Below, piece after piece: positions 19,198 to 27,341 of a stretch of DNA of 38,505 nucleotides. The stretch is from an alpha proteobacterium BAL199 (GTDB taxonomy: Bacteria; Pseudomonadota; Alphaproteobacteria; Thalassobaculales; Thalassobaculaceae): assembly GCA_000171835.1 (NCBI GenBank), contig ABHC01000036.1, forward strand, positions 1-38,505. The letters run 5' to 3'. The position numbers and the translations under genes are program-made. Each line of letters begins with the position of its first letter. The first letter of the stretch is position 1. The notes under the pieces were generated by a model. The model was not told the origin of the DNA. It ran no database searches and was given only the letters and a program-made list of their open reading frames with translations.

Positions 19198-20042
19198 GAA
19201 CGATGCTCCAGTGGTGCCACGATGAGTTCAGCCGCAATCTGCCCGATCAGATCGGACCAGTCGACCTGCGCGCTGCGGCGATACAACCGCGTTCGGTCGT
19301 ACCAACGGTTCGTCGTGCCGCTGCGGCCCCATCGCCAGTCTGGGTCTTCCGGCAACAGAACCCGGCACGGGACCCCGAGAGCACCCGCAAAATGCACGGT
19401 ATTGTTCGGCGGTGAGACGACCATGTCCATGGCCGCGACCAGGGCGGCAAATCCATCGATGTCGGTCAACGGTTCGATCCCGTGCTCGCACTCGATGCCG
19501 TCGCCGAACGCGGCGAGGTCGCCGGCGCTGGCGCCGTACTGAAGGGAAACCAGCCGGATGCCCGGCATTCTGATCAATGGACGCCACTCTGTCGGCGCAA
19601 TGGTCCGGCGCCATCCGTCCTGGGCCTGACTGGTCCAGCTGATGCCGACCAGGCCCCGGGACGGCGATCGTCGTCGGATACCGGTCCGCAGCCGCTCGGA
19701 CAGCCGACGATCCGGCTGAAGATAGGGGTGCGGACGAAGGTCACCGCCGATGAACAGCCCCAAGGCGGCCGGCAGATCCCCCGCGCAGATCCACGCGGCC
19801 GCCGGTGCCAGTGATGGCAGTTGCCCCTGCTCGTCGGGCGCTACGATATCGACATCCGGGAAACTTCGGCGCATCAGCGTGGCAAGCCGGGGCCCCACCA
19901 GCAACGTGATCGCCCCGACGCGCGGACGCACTCCGTGCATCAACGTCAGGAACATGATCGCGTCGCCGATACCTTGTTCGACCAGGATACGAAGCCGGCC
20001 AGGCATCTTCCGGCCGTCCCATTCGGCCAGATCCGGCCATAC
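19194..20042 (-). pseudogene. TPR/GT9-like protein, 5' end removed by an IS
   Basis: Only the C-terminal 282 codons survive. The in-frame sequence runs right up to the IS terminus at 20043 and begins VWPDLAEWDGRKMPGRLRIL, which aligns with residue 410 onward of the neighbouring 700-residue protein. Shared features are EQGIGDAIMFL, VGISWTSQAQ, VSLQYGAS, and VVSPPNNTVHFAGALGVPC. The internal ATG at 20006 is probably not a real start. The full gene would have carried an N-terminal TPR region, now absent from the window. If transcribed from the IS it might still make a stand-alone C-terminal domain, but I treat it as a broken gene. Confidence 0.85.
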
Positions 20043-20725
20043 GGTGTTGTCACGTTAACGTGCCTGAGGTTGCGGGTTCAATGATCCGGGCGTAGGCGGT
20101 GTCGATGCAAACAGAGAAAATCAGCTACAAGCGCCACCGCTTTCCGCCTCAGATCATTTCTCATGTTGTCTGGCTCTACGCCCGGTTCAACTTGAGCCTG
20201 CGCGAGGTCGAGGAGCTTATGCTGGAACGTGGTGTGGACGTTTCGTATGAGACGATCCGGCGCTGGACCGTCAAGTTCGGTCCCCGGATCGCCCACGTTC
20301 TGCGGCGACGGCAGCCTCGCCCTGGTGATGTTTGGCATCTGGACGAAGTCGTCGTGAAGATCGCGGGCCGGTCATACTGGCTGTGGCGCGCCGTCGACCA
20401 ACACGGTGTCGTTCTTGAGGAAATCTTACAATCGAAGCGAGACAAGCGCGCTGCAAAGCGGCTTTTGATCAAGCTGATGAAACGTTGGGGCTTCGTGCCC
20501 AAAAGGATCATTACGGACAAACTGCGCTCATATGGGGCCGCCAAGCGCGAGGTCGCGCCTGGCCTTGATCATTGGTCACACAAGGGGCTCAATAACCGCG
20601 CCGAGAACAGCCACTTGCCCTTCCGAAAACGAGAGCGGGTGATGCAAGGCTTCCGATCACCGGGTGGATTACAACGCTTCGTGTCTATGCAATCCGCAAC
20701 CCGCAATCGTTACTCTGTCCCAGCC

Positions 20726-20733
20726 CGCCGTCG
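20726..20733. repeat. 8-bp target duplication, left
   Basis: CGCCGTCG immediately before the IS256-family element; the second copy is at 22164-22171. Comparison with the unbroken IS6-type copy shows a single CGCCGTCG at this point. Confidence 0.9.
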
Positions 20734-22163
20734 GGGTATGTCCCGGTCGATGTTGAAATAGGGGAGCAGGCGTTGCCCGCCTTGAGCCATTAGGCTCGGG
20801 GTGTCGAATCCGCGAAGGAGAGCAACGCCATGAAGAAAGCTACCAGATCTGCCGGCGTGGTGCCGGCGGCAATCGTCGATGAGGCTTGGCAGGAAGTCGG
20901 AGCCAGCTTCGATCGTTTCTGCCTGACGGCGGGCCTGGCGACTTTGGCGACGATGATGGATGAGGAGGCGGCCGAGCTGTGCGGCCCGCGCTACGGCCGG
21001 GCTGCTGGGCGAGACGGGTATCGCTGGGGCAAGACCAAGGGGAAGGTCGGCTTCCACGGCGGCAAGGTCGAGATCGATCGTCCTCGCGTTCGTGCTCGCG
21101 ACGGCGGCGAGCTGGCGCTGCCGAGCTGGGAGGCGGCGCAGTCGGAAGACCTGCTCGGCAAGTGGGCGCTGAACCTGATGCTGATCAACGTCTCGACCCG
21201 CAAGTTCGGCCGCGCCGTCCGCCTGCCGGGCGGCGACATCCCGGCGGCCCCCGGGTCGGGAGTGTCGAAGTCGGCGGTGTCGCGGCGGTTCGTGGCGCTG
21301 TCGGCGGAACGCATGAAGGAATGGATGGCCGCCGACTTGTCCGCCCTGGACCTGCTGGCGATCCAGATCGACGGCATCCACATCGAGGAAGACCTGATGC
21401 TGCTGGCCGCCGTCGGCATCGACGGCATCGGCGACAAGCATCCGCTCGGCGTGATCGAGGGGGCCAGCGAGAACGCCGCCGTGGCCCAGGCGCTGCTCGA
21501 CAACCTGGTCGGCCGCGGCCTCGATCCCGCGGTCTGCCGACTGTTCATCATCGACGGCGCCAAGGCGCTGTCGAAGGCGATTCGCAACACCTTCGGCCGC
21601 GACACCCCGATCCAGCGCTGCCAGGTCCACAAGGCCCGCAACATCGCAGAGCGCCTGCCCAAGTCCTTGCAGGCCGGCGTCCGCAAGGCGCTGCGTCAGG
21701 CCTGGGAACTGGACGACGCCGACAAGGCCGAGAAGCTGATCCGCAACCTCGCCCGTCGCCTGGAGCGCGACGCCCCGGGCGTGTCGGCCAGCATCCTGGA
21801 GGGCCTCGACGAGATCCTCACCGTCACCCGCCTCGGTCTGCCAGTCGAACTACGCCGGTCGCTCGCCTGCACCAACATCATCGAGAACATGAACGGAACC
21901 GTCCGCCGGGTCTGCCGCAACGTCAAACGCTGGCAGGACGCGGCCATGGCGCTGCGCTGGACCGCCGCTGCCATGCTCGAGGCCGCCAAGGGTTTCCGCC
22001 GCCTCAAGGCCCACAAGCAACTCCCGAGCCTGCGCCGAGCCCTGGCGGCCCACCAGGACAGGAACGCGATCAACCACGACCTTGAACAGCAGGCGGTCGC
22101 CGCATAGCATCGTCAACCAACAGCGCCTGCCGAGCAAATTTCAACACGGCGAGGGACATCCCC
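20734..22163 (+). mobile_element. IS256-family insertion sequence
   Basis: A 1430-bp element nested inside IS6-type copy 2. The ends are imperfect inverted repeats: GGGTATGTCCC...GTTGAAAT at the left against GGGGATGTCCC...GTTGAAAT at the right (20 of 26 positions agree). An 8-bp direct duplication flanks it, the size expected for this family. It carries one full-length transposase. Because the insertion site can be compared with the intact IS6-type copy, its limits are exact and it is younger than that copy. Confidence 0.94.
20830..22107 (+). CDS. IS256-family (mutator-type) transposase
   Basis: 425 residues, full length for IS256 transposases. The catalytic residues expected of the family are visible: D181 in IQIDGIHI, D242 in IIDGAKAL, the CQVHKARN signature (C264-x2-H267), and E352 in CTNIIENMNGTVR. 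AAGGAG precedes the ATG at a good distance. It looks intact and potentially active. It is transcribed in the same direction as the disrupted IS6-type transposase around it. Confidence 0.95.
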   Translation: MKKATRSAGVVPAAIVDEAWQEVGASFDRFCLTAGLATLATMMDEEAAELCGPRYGRAAGRDGYRWGKTKGKVGFHGGKVEIDRPRVRARDGGELALPSWEAAQSEDLLGKWALNLMLINVSTRKFGRAVRLPGGDIPAAPGSGVSKSAVSRRFVALSAERMKEWMAADLSALDLLAIQIDGIHIEEDLMLLAAVGIDGIGDKHPLGVIEGASENAAVAQALLDNLVGRGLDPAVCRLFIIDGAKALSKAIRNTFGRDTPIQRCQVHKARNIAERLPKSLQAGVRKALRQAWELDDADKAEKLIRNLARRLERDAPGVSASILEGLDEILTVTRLGLPVELRRSLACTNIIENMNGTVRRVCRNVKRWQDAAMALRWTAAAMLEAAKGFRRLKAHKQLPSLRRALAAHQDRNAINHDLEQQAVAA

Positions 22164-22171
22164 CGCCGTCG
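22164..22171. repeat. 8-bp target duplication, right
   Basis: Second CGCCGTCG, directly after the IS256-family element. Confidence 0.9.
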
Positions 22172-22296
22172 TTCCGCCCTCACCATTCGCTACCATCGGC
22201 TCGAAGCGTTCGAAGCTTGGAAATCCGCGGCACATGCCGCTTGATCAACGACCGGCATGCCAACTTGCTAACTCGACGAGTTAACGTGACAACACC

Positions 22297-22684
22297 CGAC
22301 CGCGATATCAGTCAGGTCGCGGACATGGCGAGCGACGACGACGTTGAAATCGTGGCACAGGATCTCGAGGGCGGCCGCCCATGGCCGCTGGCCGGGCGGC
22401 AGTTCGCCGGCGTCATCGTGGTCAACTACCTGCACCGCCCCATGCTGCCGGCGCTGGTCGCGTCGGTGCAGCCGGGCGGCGCGTTGATCTATGACACCTT
22501 CGCTGTCGGGAATGAGGCCTATGGCTGGCCGTCCAATCCGGACTATCTCCTCCACCGCGAAGAATTGCTGATCGCGGTTCGCCCGGAACTGGTGGTCATG
22601 GCGTTTGATGACGTCGAGGAGACGGAGCCCCGCCCGGCGGTACGGCAGCGCATCATGGCCGTGCGGCCGAAGAGGTCGACTTGA
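22297..22684 (+). pseudogene. class I SAM-dependent methyltransferase, 5' end missing
   Basis: The surviving 128 codons start in frame at the IS terminus (DRDISQVADMASDDDVEIV) and run to a stop at 22684. Typical late parts of a Rossmann methyltransferase are present: VEIVAQDLEGGRPWPL, FAGVIVVNYLHRPMLPALV (motif IV area), PGGALIYDTFAVGNE and SNPDYLLHREEL. The VDRD acidic end of strand 2 would lie just at the break, so the SAM-binding glycine loop and everything before it are lost. The protein cannot bind SAM normally. An open frame continues upstream into the IS but that part is IS sequence. Confidence 0.85.
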
Positions 22685-22716
22685 GCGAACGGCCGCGAAA
22701 CGGACGTTGATGGAAA

Positions 22717-23327
22717 ATGGGCACCGGCTCGGCACATGAAAACGGTACTGCCGGGTGCTTGCGCGATCGGCTGGTGACGCCGGCCTGCCGGGACTTCGTG
22801 CAAGCCTGGGTTCGGTGGAGAGGCGACGCGGTGGCGCCGCGCCGCGGGGATATCGAACTCGGTGAGATTGCTCGCCACCTGCACTGGCTCAGCGTTCTCG
22901 AGGTGCGGTCCGCCGATGAGATGGTGTTCCGGTTGGTCGGTACCGCGATCAACAACACCCGTGGTCGCGAGTTGACCGGCACCAACCTGCGCGACCTGTC
23001 GCGGCCACAGGATTGGCCGCGCCGGTCGGCGATCAACGTCGAGTTGGCGCGCTATCCGTGCGGCATCGCCTTCAAGGCGCTGTTCGAGTACAGCATCGGG
23101 CCGCCGGTATACTCGAGTATGTCTGCCTGCCGGTGTTCTCGGACCAGGACGGCGCGCCGACGCAACTGTTCACCATCCGCCAACCGGTCGAGGACGTCGT
23201 TCTGCGGTTGCCGCAGCTCGACCCGGTCTACAACCCGGTCGGTGACGACAACCGTTTCGTCGACGTCGGAGCCGGCGTGCCCGATCCGGCGATGCTGCCG
23301 GTCCCGCTTGACCCGCTGATGCTGTAA
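22717..23327 (+). pseudogene. PAS-domain protein with a frameshift
   Basis: Two overlapping frames together give one small PAS-like protein of about 200 residues (the single-domain PAS_5 type found widely in alphaproteobacteria). Frame one gives LGEIARHLHWLSVLEV, FRLVGTAINNTRGRELTGTNLRDLS and GIAFKALFEYSIGPP. The second continues ILEYVCLPVFSDQDGAPTQLFTIRQPVEDVVL to a stop at 23327. The switch lies near 23104-23109. Adding one G there restores an unbroken frame (GPPGILEYVCLPV). No slippery heptamer is visible, so a real mutation or a base-calling error is likelier than programmed shifting. Start at 22717 is uncertain. A sensory or cyclic-signalling function cannot be claimed. Confidence 0.7.
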
Positions 23328-23338
23328 CCTGAGAGCGG

Positions 23339-24448
23339 CTAGATGAAGGACGCTTCACGCACCTGCGCGGAGCGTGTGCCGTCGGGAGCTTCGACCTCTA
23401 CGGTGGTGCCGTCTTTCCAATGCGTCATCCGGATCATCCCGATCGCAACGTTGGTCTCGAAATCCGGTGACCACGTGGCTGACGAGATCTGTCCGACGCG
23501 ATCGCCACCGGCGTAGATCGGCCACGGGCGCGTGCAGGCGGGAACTGGATCTCCGGCGATCGCGAAGCTGCGGATCTGGCGCACGGGTCCTTCGGAGGCG
23601 ACCCGCAGCAGCGCATCCCGGCCGACGCAGCCGATTGCCGTCTGTGTGTCGCAGAACCTCCCGAGACCGCACTCGTGCGGGGTATTCTCGCGGGTCATGT
23701 CGTTCCCGTAGGACAGCAACCGGCCCTCGATCCGCTCGATCAGATTGGGGCAGCCGGCTCGCACGTTGAGGTCGGCGCCGGCGACGATCAGCGCGTCCCA
23801 GATAGCCTCGCCGATGTCGGAGCCGGTGACATAGATTTCGAACCCGCCCTGCTTGGAATAGCCGGACCGGGCGACCGGCATCTCCCGGCCCTGGAAACTC
23901 AACAGGGCGAAGCGAAAGAACCGGATGTTCCGCACCCCCTCGCCGAACACCCGGACCATCAGCTCCTCGGCCTTTGGACCCTGCACGGCGAGTGGCGCCA
24001 CGTCGGGCTCGTTCACGTCGACATCGAGTCGGAATCCGTAGGCCAGCCCCTTTGCCCAAAACAGCAGGTCGCTGTCGGCGATCGAGATGTAGAACTTCTC
24101 GTCGGTGAACTTCAGCGCCACCGGGTCGTTCAGCATGCCGCCGGTCTCGTCGACGATCGGCACATAATAGCACTGCCCCGGGTTCATGCCGCGAAGATCG
24201 CGCGGCGTCAGCATCTGCATCAGCCTTGCGGCATCCGGACCGCGGATCTCGATCTGGCGTTCGCAGGCGACATCCCAGACCTGAACGTGCCGCTTCAAGT
24301 GGTGGTAGTCGGCCTCGACACTCTCAAACACCGTCGGAAGCAGCATGTGGTTGTAGACGGTGTACCCGCGGACACCGGCTTCGGTGACCCGGCGGGTGAA
24401 TGGAGTTTCCCGGGTGCGACGGGAGATCGACAGAACCGGTGCCGACAT
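23339..24448 (-). CDS. dmdA: dimethylsulfoniopropionate demethylase family (GcvT-like)
   Basis: 369 residues of the aminomethyltransferase (GcvT) superfamily. The whole N-terminal region fits the DmdA branch rather than glycine-cleavage T protein: RRTRETPFTRRVTEAGV, YTVYNHMLLPTVFES, HVQVWDVACERQIEI, GQCYYVPIVDETG, SIADSDLLFWAKGLA, ARSGYSKQGGFEIYV, and GCPNLIERIEGRLLSYGND. DmdA moves a methyl group from DMSP to tetrahydrofolate, leaving methylmercaptopropionate. Close paralogues with other methyl donors exist, so the substrate is inferred. It converges on the PAS gene and is divergent from the carbamoyltransferase. AGGA precedes the ATG. No dmdB, dmdC or DMSP transporter is in the window. Confidence 0.75.
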   Translation of the reverse strand: MSAPVLSISRRTRETPFTRRVTEAGVRGYTVYNHMLLPTVFESVEADYHHLKRHVQVWDVACERQIEIRGPDAARLMQMLTPRDLRGMNPGQCYYVPIVDETGGMLNDPVALKFTDEKFYISIADSDLLFWAKGLAYGFRLDVDVNEPDVAPLAVQGPKAEELMVRVFGEGVRNIRFFRFALLSFQGREMPVARSGYSKQGGFEIYVTGSDIGEAIWDALIVAGADLNVRAGCPNLIERIEGRLLSYGNDMTRENTPHECGLGRFCDTQTAIGCVGRDALLRVASEGPVRQIRSFAIAGDPVPACTRPWPIYAGGDRVGQISSATWSPDFETNVAIGMIRMTHWKDGTTVEVEAPDGTRSAQVREASFI

Positions 24449-24656
24449 GGTGGCGCTTCCTGTTGCCTTTTGGCCCCGTGGCCGGTTACCAAGCCTGCCC
24501 AGGTTTTGGCCGGGTGAACAGCGGAATTCGGTCTATCGGCCGGGACGGCGGGTGTGACAAGCCGCGCTCGGGCGACTATTGATCACCGCCGAAGAATCCA
24601 GTGACGGCCGGTCGGTCGGCACGAAGCGCTTCCTGCCAGCATCCAAGGTGCTCAGC

Positions 24657-26561
24657 ATGCTCATCGTCGGGCTTCAATGTGGTCACGATGCTTCCGTGGC
24701 GGTGGTGATGAACGGGCAAGTTCTCGTCCATCTTGAGCAGGAGCGCGTCACCCGCATTCGGCACGATGAAGTGATCGCGGTCGACCTGATCCACCAGGCG
24801 CTCGGGTACTGCGGTCTGGCGGCGAAGGACGTCGACCTGTTTGCGCTGTGCACCACACAGCGGTTTGGCTATCAATCGGACGACGCATCCCGGCTCAGCT
24901 TTTCGTACAGCTGGGAGACGGCCGAAGCGCTCGGTGCCGACAAGTTCCGGCGCACGGTCTTCGACCGAGCGGTTGAGATATCCAAAAACATCGAGAACCG
25001 GAACATTCGGAAAAACGGTCACTATTTATACAATTCCGAATGGCCGGACATGGCCGATGTCTGGACGACCAAGCGCGGGATGTTGCTGATCGATGAGCTG
25101 AAGGAATCGATCATCAACGACATTTTTACCACGCCGAGTCTGGCTGCCGGCCATGTGCTGCCGATGACGGTCACCTTGGACGGCAAGGTCTATCCGGCGG
25201 TCGGTGTGATGCATCAGCTGTCGCACGCGGCGGCGGCGTTCTATCAGTCGAGCTTCGAGACGGCGGCGGTTTTTGCCCAGGACGTCGGAAATCCGATCCG
25301 TAGCCGCAACAAATACACCGGCGGAATGCTGTTCCACGGCGAAGGGCACCGCCTGATCCCGATCTGGACGGCGCCGGTGGCGGCCGGCCTGATCTACAAC
25401 CGGTGCGCCGAACTTCTGGAACTCGGCGGGGCCGGCGGGCCCGGAAAGCTGATGGGTTTGTCGGCCTATGGCGAGCCGGTGTTCTTCGACAGCCGGTTCA
25501 TCGGCGACGTCGAGCCGCTGGCCGACCTTTACCTCAACCCGCAGCGGGATCCCGACTTCACCTACGCCTACGGATGGTTCGACGTGGTCGACCGGAAGGC
25601 TCGGCAACTCGGCTATGCCGTGGACGGGCCGGCCTTCGGCTCCTTCGGCAAGGACCTGGCCGCCTCAGCGCAAAAGACCTTCGAAGCCTTGGTGCTGTTT
25701 GTGGTGGAACGGCTGCGCGTGCTGTTGACCAGGGCCGGGCGGATGGGGCCGAACCTGTGCCTGAGCGGTGGGTGCGCTTTGAACTGCCCGACCAACAGCC
25801 GGATCGTCGAGGAGACGGAGTTTACGTCGGTCTTCGTGCCGCCGTCTTGTGACGATGGCGGCTTGTCGATCGGCGCATCGCTCTACGCCTACCACCATGT
25901 CCTCGGTCACGATCGACGTGAGGCCGCCGACCCCACCCACAGCATCGCGGCCCTGGGTCGCGGAATTTCCACGAAGTCGATTACGCAGGCGGTCAAAGCG
26001 GCCGCCACGGAGTTCGAGATTGAGCCCGGAGTCGACCTTGCCGAACGAGCAGCCGCCGATCTCGCGTCGGATAATGTGGTCGCGCTGTTCCAGGGACGTG
26101 CCGAAAGCGGACCTCGAGCGCTCGGACACCGGTCGCTGCTTGCGGACCCCCGCCGAACCGAGAACTGGGCTCGGGTCAACGGATTGAAGTCACGGGAGTT
26201 ATGGCGACCGTTCGCACCGGCCTGCCTGTCGGAGAAACTGCGCGACCACTTCGACGGCGGTCCGCCGCACTCGCCGCACATGCTGTTCAACTACCGGGTC
26301 CGCTCGCAGTCGCTCGGCGCGGTCACGCACGTGGACGGCTCGGCACGGGTCCAGACCGTGCACCCGGCGAGCGGCGCGTTCCGAGACATCATCGAAGCGT
26401 TCGATCGGCGGACCGGAACCCCGGTGGTCATGAACACTTCGTTGAACGGTCCCGGAGAGCCGATCGTCGAGACGCCGGAACACGCGCTCAACTTTCTGCG
26501 GCGCACGGGCACCGATGTGCTTTACCTGGAGAACAACCGGATCCGGAAGCGCTCCGCCTGA
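24657..26561 (+). CDS. NodU/CmcH-type carbamoyltransferase
   Basis: 634 residues. The N-terminal actin-like domain has GLQCGHDASVAVV, HLEQERVTRIRHDE, MHQLSHAAAAFYQSSF (the paired His of the metal/carbamoyl site), CLSGGCALNCPTNS and PPSCDDGGLSIGA. The C-terminal domain has ALFQGRAESGPRALGHRSLL and NTSLNGPGEPIVETPEHAL. Family members transfer carbamoyl from carbamoyl phosphate, via carbamoyl-adenylate, to a hydroxyl on a sugar or natural product. The start at 24657 is chosen because AAGGTG sits 6 bases upstream and the domain begins at once; a longer frame to 24579 adds 26 unrelated residues. The acceptor is unknown. The nearest glycosylation genes are those in the IS island. Confidence 0.87.
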   Translation: MLIVGLQCGHDASVAVVMNGQVLVHLEQERVTRIRHDEVIAVDLIHQALGYCGLAAKDVDLFALCTTQRFGYQSDDASRLSFSYSWETAEALGADKFRRTVFDRAVEISKNIENRNIRKNGHYLYNSEWPDMADVWTTKRGMLLIDELKESIINDIFTTPSLAAGHVLPMTVTLDGKVYPAVGVMHQLSHAAAAFYQSSFETAAVFAQDVGNPIRSRNKYTGGMLFHGEGHRLIPIWTAPVAAGLIYNRCAELLELGGAGGPGKLMGLSAYGEPVFFDSRFIGDVEPLADLYLNPQRDPDFTYAYGWFDVVDRKARQLGYAVDGPAFGSFGKDLAASAQKTFEALVLFVVERLRVLLTRAGRMGPNLCLSGGCALNCPTNSRIVEETEFTSVFVPPSCDDGGLSIGASLYAYHHVLGHDRREAADPTHSIAALGRGISTKSITQAVKAAATEFEIEPGVDLAERAAADLASDNVVALFQGRAESGPRALGHRSLLADPRRTENWARVNGLKSRELWRPFAPACLSEKLRDHFDGGPPHSPHMLFNYRVRSQSLGAVTHVDGSARVQTVHPASGAFRDIIEAFDRRTGTPVVMNTSLNGPGEPIVETPEHALNFLRRTGTDVLYLENNRIRKRSA

Positions 26562-26650
26562 GCGGGATTGCGAGAACGCGCCTCTACAGCGGCACTGGCA
26601 GGCCTTATGGTCTCACGACATTCGATGGACACCGCGCAGACGGAGCAACA

Positions 26651-27076
26651 ATGAAGGCACGGGTGAAATGGGTGGAGGACCGCACGTTCGTTGGCGAGTC
26701 CGGCACCGGGCACAAGCTGGTTCTTGGGACATCGCCGTCGCCGGGAGGACCGACCCCGGGACCGAGCCCGATGGAACTGGTTCTGATCGGCACCGGGGGG
26801 TGCACCGCCTTCGACGTCGTTCAGATTCTGCAGAAGGGGCGGGAGGCGGTCGAGGATTGTGTCGTGGAACTCGACGCCGAGCGTGCTGAAACCGAACCGA
26901 AGGTTTTCACCCGGATCCACATGCATTTTGTGGTCAAGGGCCGGAACCTGACGATCGCCAAGGTCGAGCGCGCGATCCAGCTGTCCGCCGACAAGTACTG
27001 CTCCGCGTCGGCAATGCTTGCCCAAACGGCGGTGATTACCCACGACTTCGAAGTCGTCGATACAGCCGCGAGTTAG
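26651..27076 (+). CDS. OsmC/Ohr-family protein
   Basis: 141 residues. OsmC-family proteins are thiol peroxidases acting on organic hydroperoxides, though the YhfA-like branch has no settled role. Both conserved cysteines are present: C51 in PMELVLIGTGGCTAFDVV and C117 in DKYCSASAMLAQ. The start at 26651 is preferred because GGAG lies 5 bases upstream and the family begins with MKARVKW; the longer open frame reaching back to 26201 overlaps the carbamoyltransferase. It follows that gene by 89 bases in the same direction. Confidence 0.88.
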   Translation: MKARVKWVEDRTFVGESGTGHKLVLGTSPSPGGPTPGPSPMELVLIGTGGCTAFDVVQILQKGREAVEDCVVELDAERAETEPKVFTRIHMHFVVKGRNLTIAKVERAIQLSADKYCSASAMLAQTAVITHDFEVVDTAAS

Positions 27077-27132
27077 CCGTCCGATCTCGAGGGACAGAGG
27101 AACCCGGCAAGCTGACCCCGCGTTCCGGGATC

Positions 27133-27153
27133 AGCCCTCTGGGCTACTTCTTC
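27133..27153. terminator. possible weak terminator hairpin
   Basis: AGCCC-TCT-GGGCT stem-loop followed by ACTTCTTCC, 56 bases after the OsmC gene. The stem is short and the T-tract impure, so this is tentative. Confidence 0.3.
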
Positions 27154-27341
27154 CGTCGCCAAGTCTCGACCCCGAACACGGTCCCGCCGAGCGAGGTCCA
27201 GGTTCCGCTGAGCGAGCCGTTGGAGTTCAGTGTGTAGGGGGCCACACCGGGCCGCTCACCCTCCTGCTGGTACACAACCGCCAACGCCCCCTTCTGCAGG
27301 ATGCCGGTACCGGCATCCTGCAGACCCGCGATGGACCACAT
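27144..27341 (-). pseudogene. small gene remnant, conserved-looking tail
   Basis: A 65-codon minus-strand frame reads GILQKGALAVVYQQEGERPG, then VAPYTLNSNGSLSGTWTSLG and GVETWRRKK. The glycine/tryptophan rhythm looks like the last beta strands of a small secreted or lipoprotein-like domain. The frame begins mid-domain with no ribosome site. A hydrophobic stretch that could be its signal peptide (GLGLAILARHLAGAE, about 27425-27470) lies upstream in another frame that ends in a stop. I therefore suspect a frameshifted or decayed gene. I cannot name the family. Confidence 0.35.

Larger units (their letters stand above)
20105..22244 (+). pseudogene. IS6-family transposase split by an IS256-type element
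   Basis: Identical to the intact transposase of copy 1 through VPARRR. The coding sequence is broken at 20733 by the IS256-family insertion and resumes after it at 22172, ending with the native stop at 22242-22244. All three catalytic residues lie in the 5' part, but about 27 C-terminal residues are replaced by a short foreign tail ending at 20761. Activity of the truncated protein is doubtful. Confidence 0.88.
20043..22296 (+). mobile_element. IS6-type insertion sequence copy 2, interrupted
   Basis: Same element as 14411-15226 but inverted relative to it. The two parts (20043-20733 and 22172-22296) plus one copy of the target site sum to 816 bp. The same 17-bp termini are present. Flanking octamers GGCCATAC (left) and CGACCGCG (right) do not match each other, nor any flank of copy 1 in either orientation. 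The left end beheads the TPR/glycosyltransferase paralogue and the right end beheads a methyltransferase gene. Confidence 0.93.

Noticed and set aside
15227..20042. Simple inversion of the island between the two IS copies
   Set aside because: Re-inverting the segment in mind does not create matching flanks for either IS copy.
14411..22296. Classical composite transposon with target duplication
   Set aside because: The outer octamers GGGCAACC and CGACCGCG do not match, so the whole block did not move in as one simple unit here.
23095..23115. Programmed ribosomal frameshift in the PAS gene
   Set aside because: No X-XXY-YYZ slippery heptamer or downstream structure is evident; a one-base loss explains it better.
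24449..24656. Riboswitch between dmdA and the carbamoyltransferase
   Set aside because: A CTTCCTG string on the plus strand recalls SAM/SAH-type aptamers, but it lies on the wrong strand for dmdA and far from the other gene, and I could not build the fold.
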